A stretch of DNA of 64,000 nucleotides. It comes from an uncultured Rhodospirillaceae bacterium (GTDB lineage Bacteria > Pseudomonadota > Alphaproteobacteria > Azospirillales > Azospirillaceae). The position numbers and the translations under genes were made by a program. Shown here piece by piece: positions 8,911-18,202 of this stretch. Numbering within the stretch: position 1 is the stretch's first letter; each line of letters opens with the position of its first letter. The stretch lies in NCBI GenBank assembly GCA_937927415.1, contig CALBDS010000057.1, positions 59,572 through 123,571 of the forward strand. The letters are read 5' to 3'. The notes under the pieces were generated by a model. The model saw nothing but the letters and a program-made list of their open reading frames with translations, was not told the DNA's origin and did not search any database.

Positions 8911-9714
8911 ATGGCCAAGAGACGGTCTCTCCTTCAACGTTGCGTGACGCCCATGGCCGAGATCCCCCGCTCGGCCGTGCTGGCGGTGGGGATCGCCATG
9001 TGGGCGTTTCTCCTGTGCGGCTGGCTGATCCTGAGCAACGGCGGGCTGGTGCCGCCGATGTTCCTGCCCACACCCGCCGCCGTGCTCAAGACCGGCTGGG
9101 ATCTGCTCCAGAACGGCACGCTGCTGGTTCACGTGTGGTCCAGCGCCGAGGTGGTGCTGGCCGGCTTCATCATCTCGTCGCTGATCGCCGTCCCGCTGGG
9201 CCTTTTGATGGGGACGTTTCCGATCGTCCAGGCCATGCTGGAGCCGGTGGTCAATTTCATCCGCTACCTGCCGGTCACCGCCTTCGTGCCGCTGTTCATC
9301 CTGTGGATCGGCATCGGCGAGGAACAGCGCATCACCGTGATCCTGTTCGGGACCTTCTTCCAGCAGTTGATCATGGTCTCGGACGTGGCCCGTCAGGTTC
9401 CCAAGGATCTGCTGAACGCCTCCTACACGCTGGGCACCAGCCGGGCCAGCGTTCTGTGGCAGGTTCTGGCCCCCGCCGCCGTTCCCGGCGTGCTGGACGC
9501 GCTGCGCATCACCATGGGGTGGGCCTGGACCTATCTGGTGGTGGCCGAGCTGGTCGCCGCGTCGAGCGGGCTTGGCTACATCAGCCTCAAGGCCATGCGC
9601 GGTTTCCAGGTGGATGTGATCTTTCTGGCGATTGCCATCATCGGCGCCTTGGGTCTGGTGACCGATCAGGGCTTCCGCTTTCTTCGCTTCAAGGTGGCGT
9701 CATGGGCGCAATAG
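8911..9714 (+). CDS. ABC transporter permease, SsuC/TauC family
   Basis: 267 residues with about six membrane helices. The conserved EAA-type cytoplasmic loop is visible as ASYTLGTSRASVLWQVLAPA, preceding PGVLDALRITMGWAWTYLVV. AAAGGA lies upstream of the ATG. It forms the inner-membrane channel for the preceding binding protein and overlaps the ATPase gene by 13 bases if the first ATG of that gene is used, pointing to tight co-translation. Confidence 0.88.
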   Translation: MAKRRSLLQRCVTPMAEIPRSAVLAVGIAMWAFLLCGWLILSNGGLVPPMFLPTPAAVLKTGWDLLQNGTLLVHVWSSAEVVLAGFIISSLIAVPLGLLMGTFPIVQAMLEPVVNFIRYLPVTAFVPLFILWIGIGEEQRITVILFGTFFQQLIMVSDVARQVPKDLLNASYTLGTSRASVLWQVLAPAAVPGVLDALRITMGWAWTYLVVAELVAASSGLGYISLKAMRGFQVDVIFLAIAIIGALGLVTDQGFRFLRFKVASWAQ

Positions 9715-10562
9715 GGAATTCCGTCATGGTCGAAAGCCCCGTCTCCCTGGCTTCCTCACCGGAGCAGGTCGCAGCCGCGCCGCGGGCGAAGCTGCGCGTG
9801 GACAATGTTTCCCTGCACTACGCCAACCGCAAGGGCGGCATCACCGTAGCACTCGACAAGGTGTCGTTCGATGTGCCGGAAAAGCAGTTCGCCGTTCTGG
9901 TGGGACCGTCCGGCTGCGGCAAGTCGAGCCTGCTCTATCTGGCCGCCGGGCTGTCCGAAGCCACCTCGGGCCGGATTCTGCTGGACGGCAAGCCGATCGA
10001 CGGTCCGGGTGCCGACCGCGGCATGGTCTTCCAGGGCTACACCCTGTTTCCGTGGCTGACCGTGCGCCAGAACGTCGAGTTCGGCCTGAAGCGCCGCAAG
10101 CTGCCGGCGGCGGAGCGGCGGGACATCGTTTCGCACTATCTGGAAGAGGTCGGCCTGACCAAGTTCGCCGACAGCTATTCCAGCCACCTGTCGGGGGGCA
10201 TGAAGCAGCGTGTCGCCATTGCCCGCGCCCTGGCCAACGATCCCCAGGTGCTGCTGATGGACGAACCGTTCGGCGCGCTGGACAGCCAGACCCGCATGCA
10301 GATGCAGCGGCTGCTGCTGCGGGTGTGGGAACGGTCGCACAAGACGGTGCTGTTCGTCACCCACGACATCGACGAGGCCATCCTGCTGGGCGACCGGGTT
10401 TTGGTGATGAGCGCCCGCCCCGGCCGCATCGCGCGGGAACTGACCGTGCCCATCCCCCATCCCCGCAGCATGGATCAGGTGATGGAGCCGGACTTCATCG
10501 CCCTGAAACGGGAAATCCTGGAACTGCTGCATCCGGAACGCGAGAGCGATGAGACGGATTAG
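9702..10562 (+). CDS. ABC transporter ATPase, SsuB/TauB family
   Basis: 286 residues from the first ATG (a second ATG at 9726, with AGGGAA ahead of it, is almost as good). Walker A GPSGCGKSS, Q-loop VFQGYTLFPW, signature LSGGMKQRVAIARAL, Walker B LLMDEPFGALD and switch histidine VTHDIDEA are all intact. It energises the importer formed with the two preceding genes. Family members of this type (nitrate, sulfonate, taurine) are organised the same way. Confidence 0.88.
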   Translation: MGAIGNSVMVESPVSLASSPEQVAAAPRAKLRVDNVSLHYANRKGGITVALDKVSFDVPEKQFAVLVGPSGCGKSSLLYLAAGLSEATSGRILLDGKPIDGPGADRGMVFQGYTLFPWLTVRQNVEFGLKRRKLPAAERRDIVSHYLEEVGLTKFADSYSSHLSGGMKQRVAIARALANDPQVLLMDEPFGALDSQTRMQMQRLLLRVWERSHKTVLFVTHDIDEAILLGDRVLVMSARPGRIARELTVPIPHPRSMDQVMEPDFIALKREILELLHPERESDETD

Positions 10563-10689
10563 GAAAATCCAAGGCAGGAATGATGAAAACCATAATTTCA
10601 TTTTCTCCCGGCCGCCACCACAGTCCGCCCGTCTTGGTCCGCGCTGACGCCTCTGCTTGCCATTCGCAGGACACGGGAAGGAAACGCCG

Positions 10690-12216
10690 ATGATCCGCAC
10701 GGGACAGCAATACAAGGACTCGCTCGGCGGCGACCGTGACATCTACGTCAACGGCGAGCGGGTCCGGGATGTGGTCACCCATCCCATGTTCAAGCCGATG
10801 ATCGACGTCCGGGCGCGCATCTACGACATGCAGCACGACCCGGCAACGGCGCACCGGCTGACCTATCACGAGGGGGAGGAAACCAGCGCCATCGCCAACA
10901 AACTGCCGCTGGTTCAGTCCGACTGGTGGGACAAGCGGCGGGCGACCGACACCATCCTTGACGCGGTGGGCGGGATCGTGACGCGGGTCGGCGACGAGAC
11001 CGTGGGTGAAATGTGGTCCCTGTTCGACGGGCAGGACATCCTGAACGAGGTGGACCCGCAGTTCTCCGTCAACATCCGCAACCACATCCAGCAGGTGCTG
11101 CACGCCGATCCCTTCCACGTGTCGGCCAACACCGATCCCAAGGGGGACCGCTCGAAGCACCCGCAGGAGCAGCACCCCGACATGCTGCTGCATGTGGTCC
11201 GGGAAACCGATGCCGGCATCGTCGTGCGGGGGGCGAAGTTCGAAACGGCGGCCCCCTATGCCAACCAGGCCTTTACCAAGCCGACCATCGTCAATTGGGG
11301 GGAAGAGGCCTATTCCGATTACGCCGTGGGGTTCATCTGCGACCTGTCGTCCCCCGGCATCAAGTTCATTTGCCGCACCGGCTTCGCCGGCCGGGGAACG
11401 GTCGAGGATTATCCGTTGTCCAACCGTTTCGACGAAATCGACGCCCTGGTCGTGTTCGATGATGTGCTGATCCCGTGGGAGAACGTGCTTTTCTACCGCC
11501 ACACGCGGGCCGCCATGTTCATCCGCGCCACGCTGCACCGCTATTCGGCGTTCGCGTTCGTCCAGCGCACGCTCAAACAGGCCGATCTGCTGATCGGCGC
11601 GGCGCTGTTCAACCTGCGCCAGACGGGGCTGGACAGTGTGCAGGCGGCACAGGAAAAGCTGGCGCAACTGGCCGTCTTCCGCGAAGGGATCAACGCCCAT
11701 CTGACGGCCTCCATCGCCCTGGCCGAACGCAGCCCGGCGGGGTTGCTGATGCCGAACCAGTCGCTGCTTTATGCCGGGCGGGTGCTGGCGTGCTCCCAGC
11801 TTCACCACATGATGCACATCGCCCGGGAGTTGTGCGGCGGCCAGATCGGCGTGACCCCCGATGCCGCCGCCTTCGCCGATCCGGTGACGGGGCCGTGGCT
11901 GGAGACGTTCTACAGCATCCCCCCCGACTGGCAGGCGGAGGACCGGCGCAAGCTCCTGGCCTTCGCCCGCGATCTTCTGAATTCCGACCACGCCGGGCAC
12001 CGCCTGACGTTCCAGTTGTTCGCACAGGCTCCGCCGTTCGCGCATCTGGCGGCGGTCTACCACAGCTTCGACTGGAGCGGTCCGCTGGATCTGGTCCGCC
12101 GGTTCGCCGGCCTGTCCGACAGAACCGCCGGAGCCGACAAACCCGCAGCGGCCGGCGGCGATATGGGGCCGTGGTTCAGCACGGACCCCGAGGGCGTGCC
12201 GGACGCATCCCGCTGA
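10690..12216 (+). CDS. HpaB/PvcC-type FADH2-dependent monooxygenase
   Basis: About 508 residues, full length for the 4-hydroxyphenylacetate 3-monooxygenase oxygenase family (also 4-hydroxybutyryl-CoA dehydratase-like fold). Recognisable parts are the N-terminal TGQQYKDSLGGDRDIYVNGE, a central acyl-CoA-dehydrogenase-like fold with DDVLIPWENVLFYRH, and C-terminal helices. These enzymes hydroxylate phenols or oxidise N-heterocycles using FADH2 from a partner reductase. No HpaC-type reductase is present in the window, so the reductant must come from elsewhere. AAGGAA lies upstream of the ATG. It follows the importer and precedes ridA, suggesting ring or amine oxidation that yields reactive imines. 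Confidence 0.82.
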   Translation: MIRTGQQYKDSLGGDRDIYVNGERVRDVVTHPMFKPMIDVRARIYDMQHDPATAHRLTYHEGEETSAIANKLPLVQSDWWDKRRATDTILDAVGGIVTRVGDETVGEMWSLFDGQDILNEVDPQFSVNIRNHIQQVLHADPFHVSANTDPKGDRSKHPQEQHPDMLLHVVRETDAGIVVRGAKFETAAPYANQAFTKPTIVNWGEEAYSDYAVGFICDLSSPGIKFICRTGFAGRGTVEDYPLSNRFDEIDALVVFDDVLIPWENVLFYRHTRAAMFIRATLHRYSAFAFVQRTLKQADLLIGAALFNLRQTGLDSVQAAQEKLAQLAVFREGINAHLTASIALAERSPAGLLMPNQSLLYAGRVLACSQLHHMMHIARELCGGQIGVTPDAAAFADPVTGPWLETFYSIPPDWQAEDRRKLLAFARDLLNSDHAGHRLTFQLFAQAPPFAHLAAVYHSFDWSGPLDLVRRFAGLSDRTAGADKPAAAGGDMGPWFSTDPEGVPDASR

Positions 12217-12256
12217 CCGGCGGCACCCCCACCCCACATTCAGGAAAACCGAGACG

Positions 12257-12682
12257 ATGATTCACAAACGCATCCGCACCTTCAACACCCGCGACACCTA
12301 TCCCGAACAGAAGCTGGACAACGACCTGTGCCAGACCGTGGTCGCCAAGGGGACCATGGTCTTCGTCCGCGGCCAGATCGGCCAGGACCTCGACACCTCG
12401 GAAAGTGTCGCCATCGGCGATGCCGCCGGACAGGCCGAACAGGCGATGGCGAACATCAAAATGCTGCTGGCCGAGGCGGGCGCCGACCTCGAACACATTT
12501 GCAAGATCACCATCTACCTGACCGATCCCCGCTACCGCGAAGAGGTCTACCGCACCGTCGGGCGCTGGCTGAAGGGGGTGTTCCCGGTGTCCACCGGGAT
12601 CGTGGTGTCGGCGCTGGCCCGGCCGGAATGGCTGGTCGAGATCGACGCCATCGCCGTCATTCCGGAACAGGGGGCATCATGA
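12257..12682 (+). CDS. ridA: RidA-family enamine/imine deaminase
   Basis: 141 residues with the YjgF/YER057c/UK114 fold: FVRGQIGQDLDTSE, the helix LAEAGADLEHICKITIYLTD, and the C-terminal strand set. RidA proteins form trimers that hydrolyse reactive 2-aminoacrylate-type enamines or imines. Here it sits directly after a monooxygenase and its stop overlaps the next start by 4 bases, so it probably hydrolyses an intermediate of this pathway rather than serving general metabolism. The conserved arginine of canonical RidA was not unambiguously placed, so it may belong to one of the Rid subfamilies. Confidence 0.82.
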   Translation: MIHKRIRTFNTRDTYPEQKLDNDLCQTVVAKGTMVFVRGQIGQDLDTSESVAIGDAAGQAEQAMANIKMLLAEAGADLEHICKITIYLTDPRYREEVYRTVGRWLKGVFPVSTGIVVSALARPEWLVEIDAIAVIPEQGAS

Positions 12683-13365
12683 CCTTTTCCGTGCTGGGCC
12701 GGTGCGCCAGGACCGGCCAGATGGGGATGGCGATTGCGTCGTCGTCCCCGGCGGTGGCATCGCGCTGCGCCTGGGGCCGGGCCGGCGTCGGCGTGGTGGC
12801 GACTCAGAACATCACCGATCCGACCATCGGCAACCGCGGTCTCGACCTGATGGAACTGGGCGCCGACGCGCCCGGCGCCCTGGGCATCGTCACCGGGTCA
12901 GCCCCGTTCATCCAGTACCGGCAGATCCTGATGCTGGACGCCAAGGGCGGCGTGGCCCACTTCTCAGGCGGCCATACCCTGGGCATCAACGCCGTGGCCG
13001 CTGGCGAACAGGTGGTGTGCGGCGGCAACCTGCTGAAGACGGATACCGTTCCCGGCGTCATGATGGCCGCGTTCCTGGCCGCGTCCGGGGACAGCCTGGG
13101 CGAGCGGCTGCTGCTGGCGCTGGAAGCCGGTCTGGCGGCCGGGGGCGAGGCTGGCCCCGTGCATTCCGCCGGTCTGCTGGTGGTGGACCGGGAAAGCTGG
13201 CCGGTCGTCGATCTGCGAATCGATTGGCTGGATGAATCCCCTGTGGCGGGCTTGAGAAAAGCTTGGCAGATTTATGCACCGCAGTTGAATGATTACGTCA
13301 CGCGGGCCAAGGATCCCCGGGCGGCACCGGGTTATGGCGTTCCAGGGGACGACGGGCGCCGTTGA
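12679..13365 (+). CDS. DUF1028 family protein (Ntn-hydrolase-like)
   Basis: 228 residues beginning MTFSVLGRCARTGQMGMAIA, matching DUF1028, a family with the N-terminal nucleophile hydrolase layout (ASSSPAVASRCAWGRAGVGVVATQ; GNLL; late HSAGLLVVDRESWPVVDLRI). The function is unknown; a peptidase or amidase role has been suggested from the fold. It overlaps ridA by 4 bases, so both are translated together. RidA and DUF1028 genes recur side by side in catabolic clusters, which makes an amide-hydrolysis step plausible. The start is set by the overlap and by homology. Confidence 0.78.
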   Translation: MTFSVLGRCARTGQMGMAIASSSPAVASRCAWGRAGVGVVATQNITDPTIGNRGLDLMELGADAPGALGIVTGSAPFIQYRQILMLDAKGGVAHFSGGHTLGINAVAAGEQVVCGGNLLKTDTVPGVMMAAFLAASGDSLGERLLLALEAGLAAGGEAGPVHSAGLLVVDRESWPVVDLRIDWLDESPVAGLRKAWQIYAPQLNDYVTRAKDPRAAPGYGVPGDDGRR

Positions 13366-13413
13366 CCGGGCCGTTGATCGGGCGGCCAGGGTGATGAACG
13401 GGAAAGACAAGAA

Positions 13414-14367
13414 ATGCGCTTTACGTTTCGGCAGATTGAATATTTCGTCGCCGCTGGAGAAACGGGAAGCATCACCCTGGCCGCCGAACGCACCAACATC
13501 TCGCAGCCTTCCATTTCCTCGGCCATTTCCCAGCTTGAAGCCGAATTGGGCGTGCAACTGTTCATCCGGCACCACGCCCAGGGCCTGTCCCTGACCCCTG
13601 CCGGCAAGCGGCTGCTGCGGGACGCCAAGTCGCTGCTGACCCAGGCGCTCAACCTGTACGACAGCGTGTCCGACGTGACCGCCGAGATCCGGGGCACCCT
13701 GTCCGTCGGCTGCATGGTGACCATGGCGCCGATGATCCTGCCCGAGCTGTGCTATTCCTTCTGCGCCTCGTTTCCGCGCACCACCATCACCCAGACGGTC
13801 AGCCACCACGAGGCGCTGATCGAGGGGTTGCGCCATGCCGAAATCGACATGGCCCTGCTCTATGATCTGGACATACCGAAGGACATTATTTTCCAGCCGC
13901 TCGTCAGCCTGCCGCCCTATGTGCAGCTGTGCGAAACGCACCCGCTGGCCAATCACAGCCGCATCAGCCTGAACGAGCTGGTCACCGAGCCGATGATCCT
14001 GCTGGATCTGCCGCTCAGCCGTGAATATTTCCTGCAGTTCTTTTCCGACCAGGGCCTGAAGCCCCTCATCTCGTTCCGCACCCCTTATCCCGATCTGTTG
14101 CGGACCATGGTCGCCAACGGACACGGCTACAGCCTGGCCAACGTCCGTCCCAAGGCCGATCTCGCGCTCGATGGGCGCCGGCTGGTGCGGGTTCCGCTGG
14201 CCGGGCGTCACCGTCCCATGCAGATCGGTGTGGCCTGTTTCGAAGGCCTGCGGCCGACCAAGCTGGCGCAGGCCTTCGAAAACCACTGCAGAACCTTCAT
14301 TTCCGACGGCTACATCCCCGGCATGGTTCCGCCGAAAATGGACAGCCGGATGCCGGTTCCGGGGTGA
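13414..14367 (+). CDS. LysR-type transcriptional regulator
   Basis: 317 residues. N-terminal winged helix-turn-helix FRQIEYFVAAGETGSITLAA / SQPSISSAISQLEAELGVQLF, then a periplasmic-binding-protein-like effector domain (about 90-300). It is at the end of the plus-strand operon and convergent with the cupin gene, so it is the obvious regulator of the divergent promoters at 5.3-5.7 kb and perhaps 18.2 kb, responding to the amine substrate or a product. Target assignment is inference. Confidence 0.88.
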   Translation: MRFTFRQIEYFVAAGETGSITLAAERTNISQPSISSAISQLEAELGVQLFIRHHAQGLSLTPAGKRLLRDAKSLLTQALNLYDSVSDVTAEIRGTLSVGCMVTMAPMILPELCYSFCASFPRTTITQTVSHHEALIEGLRHAEIDMALLYDLDIPKDIIFQPLVSLPPYVQLCETHPLANHSRISLNELVTEPMILLDLPLSREYFLQFFSDQGLKPLISFRTPYPDLLRTMVANGHGYSLANVRPKADLALDGRRLVRVPLAGRHRPMQIGVACFEGLRPTKLAQAFENHCRTFISDGYIPGMVPPKMDSRMPVPG

Positions 14368-14371
14368 CGGA

Positions 14372-14740
14372 TCAAAGATCCACGGTCACGGCCAGATAGC
14401 TTTTGCGGATCCCGTCCGACCGGATATCCCACAGCATGGTGGTGCCCTTGGCGATGATCCAACTGTCCCCCGGACCATAAACCATGGTCTGGCCGGTCGT
14501 CTCGTCGGTCAGCGCCAGTTGCCCATCCAGCAGGGTGGCGTGCTCGTGAAAGGGATAGGTCACGCGGTAACGCCCCCGGCTGGCCGCGTAAAGACCACCC
14601 GAAACCGGGGTCTCAAGGCTGCCGAACAGCAGCTTGCCGGCCACCCTGACCGGGCCTTCCACAGTGGTGGCGCCGATGTCTTCCGGGTGGCCCCAGTCGT
14701 CCAGGGCGATGCGGTCCATATCCAGTTTGAACGGCAGCAT
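14372..14740 (-). CDS. Small cupin-domain protein
   Basis: 122 residues with a single cupin barrel: the first cupin motif region around VTYPFHEHATLLDGQLAL and the second around YGPGDSWIIAKG. The pattern resembles EutQ/ureidoglycine-aminohydrolase-like (DUF861) cupins. These are small metal- or ligand-binding proteins, often auxiliary in amine and amino-acid catabolism. It is co-directional with the second amine dehydrogenase 26 bases upstream and convergent with the LysR gene 5 bases away. Enzymatic role unknown. Confidence 0.7.
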   Translation of the reverse strand: MLPFKLDMDRIALDDWGHPEDIGATTVEGPVRVAGKLLFGSLETPVSGGLYAASRGRYRVTYPFHEHATLLDGQLALTDETTGQTMVYGPGDSWIIAKGTTMLWDIRSDGIRKSYLAVTVDL

Positions 14741-14766
14741 GGTTTTTCATTCTCCTTGCATAAAGA

Positions 14767-16875
14767 TCAGAGGGGAGCCAGGGCGGTCACTTCGCGCCGG
14801 AAAGGCAGGGCATCGTCGCGGGGCGGCGTTTCATCCAGTTCCTCGGCATAACGCCGGCCGGCGTAGGTCGCGTGCGCGATAGTGGCCGGGGCCAGGGCAT
14901 CGCCGATGGCGTCCACCCGCTCGATCCCGGCATCGGCCCACCGTTCACGGGCGGCGAGGAGATCCTGATAAAGCTGTTCGTTGGGCAGCCGAGCGGTGAC
15001 CAGCACCACCGCGTCGGCCTCCAGATCCTCACGTTTGCCGGTGAAGACGCACGTGCACTCGGCAACACCGGGCCGGATGCCGTCCAGCCCGAGAAACGCT
15101 CTGATTTTGATGCCTTTTTCCAGCATCCGCTTTTGGATGAAGTGCTGCTCCATCGTGTTGCGGGTCCAGGTCGAGGCTTCCGAAGCCGGCGTGACATAGG
15201 TGACGTCATAGCCTTTCTCGGCCAGCCGTTCGGCCATGACCCCGCCCATGTAGTAATGATCGTCGTCCCACACCACGGCTGTTTTCCCGTTGGGAAGACG
15301 GCCGTCCATGATCTCGGTGGGGGAGAGCACCTGCGCCCCGTCGGCGATGGCGATGGGCTGGGTGTGCCGGTGGCCGACGCCATCGGTCCGCCAGCGCGAT
15401 CCGGTCGCCAGCACCACGCGCGGAATCCCGAAGCTCAGCACATCGTCCGCCGTCAGGTTGCTGTCGAAATAGGTTTCGACGTTGGGCAACTGGTGCATCT
15501 GCAAACGGCGGTAATCCACCACCCGGATCCAGGCCGACAGGCCGGGCAGGCGGGCTTCCTTCAGGACGCGGCCGCCCAATTCCGTGCCCGCTTCCGCCAG
15601 ACTGACGGCGTAGCCGCGCTTGCCCAGGGTCTGGGCTGCTTCCAACCCGGCGGGACCGCCCCCCACCACCAGCACCGGCTTGTCGGTTTTGGCGCGCCGC
15701 ACCCGTTCCGGATGCCAGCCCTTGCGCCATTCCTCCGCCATGGTGGGGTTCTGGGTGCAGCGGATGGGCGATTGCGTGAAATCGCCGGACACACAGATGT
15801 TGCAGCCGATGCATTCGCGGATGTCGTCGAAGCGGCCTTCCTCGATCTTCTTCGGCAGGAAGGGATCGGCGATGGACGGCCGCGCCGCGCCGATCATGTC
15901 GAGAATGCCCTTGTTGACCAGACTGACCATGCGATCGACCGAGGTGTAGCGCCCCACCCCCACCACCGGCTTGCTGGTCAGCTTGCGGATGTTGCGGATG
16001 AAGGGTTCCTGTTCGCCCTCCTCGCCGAAACGCGAGGTGCGGCTGTCGTTTTCCCAGCCGGCCAGGGTCACATCCCACAGGTCGGGCAGATCGCCCATCA
16101 GGCCGATCATGTCCTCCACCTCTTCCTGATAGAGGCCGCCCTCCCCCAGCAACTCGTCCACCGAAATGCGGATCGGCACGGCGCAGGTGGCGCCCACGGC
16201 CTCCTTGGTTTCCTCGGTGATTTCCCGCATCAGGCGGATGCGGTTTTCCAGGGATCCGCCGTATTCGTCGGTGCGGGTGTTGTAGCGCCGGGACAGGAAG
16301 TGATGCAGAAAGCCCAGGGCATGGGCCGCGTACACATAGATCAGATCGAACCCGGCCCTTTGGGCGCGCTTCACCGCCTGCAAATGCCAGCGGCGCAGGT
16401 TGCGGATATCCTCCTTGTCCATGCGCCGGGCCTGAACCGGATCATAGGTGAAGGTGGCGACCGGCAGATGGGCCGGTCCCATCGGGACTTCGCGTGAATA
16501 GAGGTTCGACCCGTTCATGCCGTTGTAGGCCAGTTCGATCCCGGCCAGGGCACCGTGCTCGTGAATCTTGTCGGCCATGCGGGCCAGGGCGGGGATGTCC
16601 TGATCGTCCCACAGGCGAAGCTCGATGAAGGGCGTGATTTCCGAACTGTGATGCAGTTCCACCTGTTCGGTGCAGATCACCGCCCACCCGCCTTCGGCCT
16701 TCAGGCCGCGCATATGGGCCAGGGCCGTGGGATCGCGATACCCCATGCCGTTGCAATGGGGCACCTGATAGAAGCGGTTGCGGGCGGTCAGGGGGCCGAT
16801 GGTCACCGGCTCGAACAACACGTCATAGCGCGGGGGCCGCGCTTGCGGCTGCCCCCACGGGATCCATTCATCCAT
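14767..16875 (-). CDS. Second histamine/trimethylamine-dehydrogenase-type flavoprotein
   Basis: 702 residues, a paralogue of the gene at 5.7 kb over the full length: NRFYQVPHCNGMGYRD in the FMN barrel, [4Fe-4S] cysteines from about Cys355 (ECIGCNICVSGDFTQSPIRC), and VLVVGGGPAGLEAAQTL at the start of the nucleotide-binding half. Start chosen at 16875 because GGAG lies 6 bases ahead; the in-frame ATG at 16881 has no room for one. Two such dehydrogenases in one cluster suggest successive oxidations or two related amines. It heads a short operon with the cupin gene and follows the flavin monooxygenase. Confidence 0.85.
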   Translation of the reverse strand: MDEWIPWGQPQARPPRYDVLFEPVTIGPLTARNRFYQVPHCNGMGYRDPTALAHMRGLKAEGGWAVICTEQVELHHSSEITPFIELRLWDDQDIPALARMADKIHEHGALAGIELAYNGMNGSNLYSREVPMGPAHLPVATFTYDPVQARRMDKEDIRNLRRWHLQAVKRAQRAGFDLIYVYAAHALGFLHHFLSRRYNTRTDEYGGSLENRIRLMREITEETKEAVGATCAVPIRISVDELLGEGGLYQEEVEDMIGLMGDLPDLWDVTLAGWENDSRTSRFGEEGEQEPFIRNIRKLTSKPVVGVGRYTSVDRMVSLVNKGILDMIGAARPSIADPFLPKKIEEGRFDDIRECIGCNICVSGDFTQSPIRCTQNPTMAEEWRKGWHPERVRRAKTDKPVLVVGGGPAGLEAAQTLGKRGYAVSLAEAGTELGGRVLKEARLPGLSAWIRVVDYRRLQMHQLPNVETYFDSNLTADDVLSFGIPRVVLATGSRWRTDGVGHRHTQPIAIADGAQVLSPTEIMDGRLPNGKTAVVWDDDHYYMGGVMAERLAEKGYDVTYVTPASEASTWTRNTMEQHFIQKRMLEKGIKIRAFLGLDGIRPGVAECTCVFTGKREDLEADAVVLVTARLPNEQLYQDLLAARERWADAGIERVDAIGDALAPATIAHATYAGRRYAEELDETPPRDDALPFRREVTALAPL

Positions 16876-16968
16876 ATCCATCTCCGGGCGCGAAGCAGAC
16901 CGAACGCGGTTGCGGGAACGACGCGGCGCCGCTCTCGACGGAGCGGGCGCCACGTCGTTTGAGGGGGA

Positions 16969-18195
16969 TCAACGATGCGAGGCGATGTGCTGGGCCAGAT
17001 AGGCCGCGTCATGCCAGGCCCCCCAGATGAACGGGGACGCCCGGCGCGACAGCCAGGCCAGGCCCAGGAAATAGAAACCCGGAACCTTCGACACACCGCG
17101 CTCGTGGACCGGGTGCCCCTTCTCATCGAAGGTGTCGAGCTTCACCCAACCGAAGTCCAGGGCATAGCCCGTGGCCCAGATGATCGAGGTGACGCCGGCA
17201 GCCTTCAGATCCAGCGACAGGATCGGATGGATCATGCACTCCGGGTCCGGTTCCTTCCGGCGGGCTTCGGGTTCCTCGGGGAAATCCAGGCCTTCCTTCG
17301 CGATGCAGGCGTCGGCGGCGTCCAGCATGGACAGATAGTTGGCGTCTCCGCGCTCGACATTCCGGCGCAGATCGTCGGCAAAGCGGAGCGTGCCGTTTTC
17401 AAAGCTCTCGGTGCGACCCACCAGGGTGATGCCCTGGGCGCCGAGCCGGCGGAAATCGACGGTGTGGCCGCCGCGGGCGCCGCTGACCGCGATCGTCACA
17501 TGCTCCATGTCGGGGGCGACCGTCTTGGCGTTCCACAGCCCCAGCTTGCCCAGCCACCACACGAAATCCTTGCCGCGGTAACGGCGCGGCGGACGGTCAT
17601 GCGGCCCGACGGACAGGTACACCTGCCGGCCCGCACGCTGCAGTTCATCGGCGATCTGCACACCCGACGAGCCGGCGCCGACGACGACGACCGCCCCTTC
17701 GGGCAGTTGGGCGGGGTTGCGGTAGTGGGCCGCGTGGATCTGGGTGATGCCGGTGTCGTCGGGCACGATGGCAGGAATGAGGGGGCGCTGGAACGGCCCC
17801 GTGGCGGCAACGACATGGGTGGCTTCGATGACGCCCTGGGACGTGTCGGCGATGAAGCCGGTGCCGTCCGCCTTCTGCGTCAGCGACAGCACCTCGACCC
17901 CGCACCGCACGGGAGCGGCAATCTCCTCGGCGTGGGAAACCAGATAATCGACGATGTCGCTTGCGGAGGCGAAGGCGTCTCCGTCAATGCCCGAAAATTC
18001 CTTGGACGCGAAACGGTCATGCCAGGCCGGGCCGTTGGCGACCAGCGAATCCCAGCGTTCCGAACGCCACCGCTCCGCGATGCGTTTCCGCTCGACGATC
18101 AGATGAGGAACTTTCTCTTTGCTCAGATGCTCACTCAAGGCCAGCCCGGCTTGACCGGCGCCAATGACGAGCGTCTCCACTTTTTCTACTGACAT
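16969..18195 (-). CDS. FAD-dependent monooxygenase (CzcO/TMM-like flavoprotein)
   Basis: 408 residues with FAD motif LVIGAGQAGLALSEHL near the N-terminus, an internal NAD(P) motif VVVVGAGSSGVQIADEL, and WATGYALDFGW near the end, the layout of single-component flavin N/S-monooxygenases (class B, loosely annotated as CzcO or putative flavoprotein involved in K+ transport). Family members include amine N-oxygenases, so it may oxygenate the amine handled by this cluster. Its ribosome-binding GGAG, 8 bases before the ATG, lies inside a perfect inverted repeat. Confidence 0.78.
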   Translation of the reverse strand: MSVEKVETLVIGAGQAGLALSEHLSKEKVPHLIVERKRIAERWRSERWDSLVANGPAWHDRFASKEFSGIDGDAFASASDIVDYLVSHAEEIAAPVRCGVEVLSLTQKADGTGFIADTSQGVIEATHVVAATGPFQRPLIPAIVPDDTGITQIHAAHYRNPAQLPEGAVVVVGAGSSGVQIADELQRAGRQVYLSVGPHDRPPRRYRGKDFVWWLGKLGLWNAKTVAPDMEHVTIAVSGARGGHTVDFRRLGAQGITLVGRTESFENGTLRFADDLRRNVERGDANYLSMLDAADACIAKEGLDFPEEPEARRKEPDPECMIHPILSLDLKAAGVTSIIWATGYALDFGWVKLDTFDEKGHPVHERGVSKVPGFYFLGLAWLSRRASPFIWGAWHDAAYLAQHIASHR

Positions 18196-18202
18196 GCCCG
18201 CT

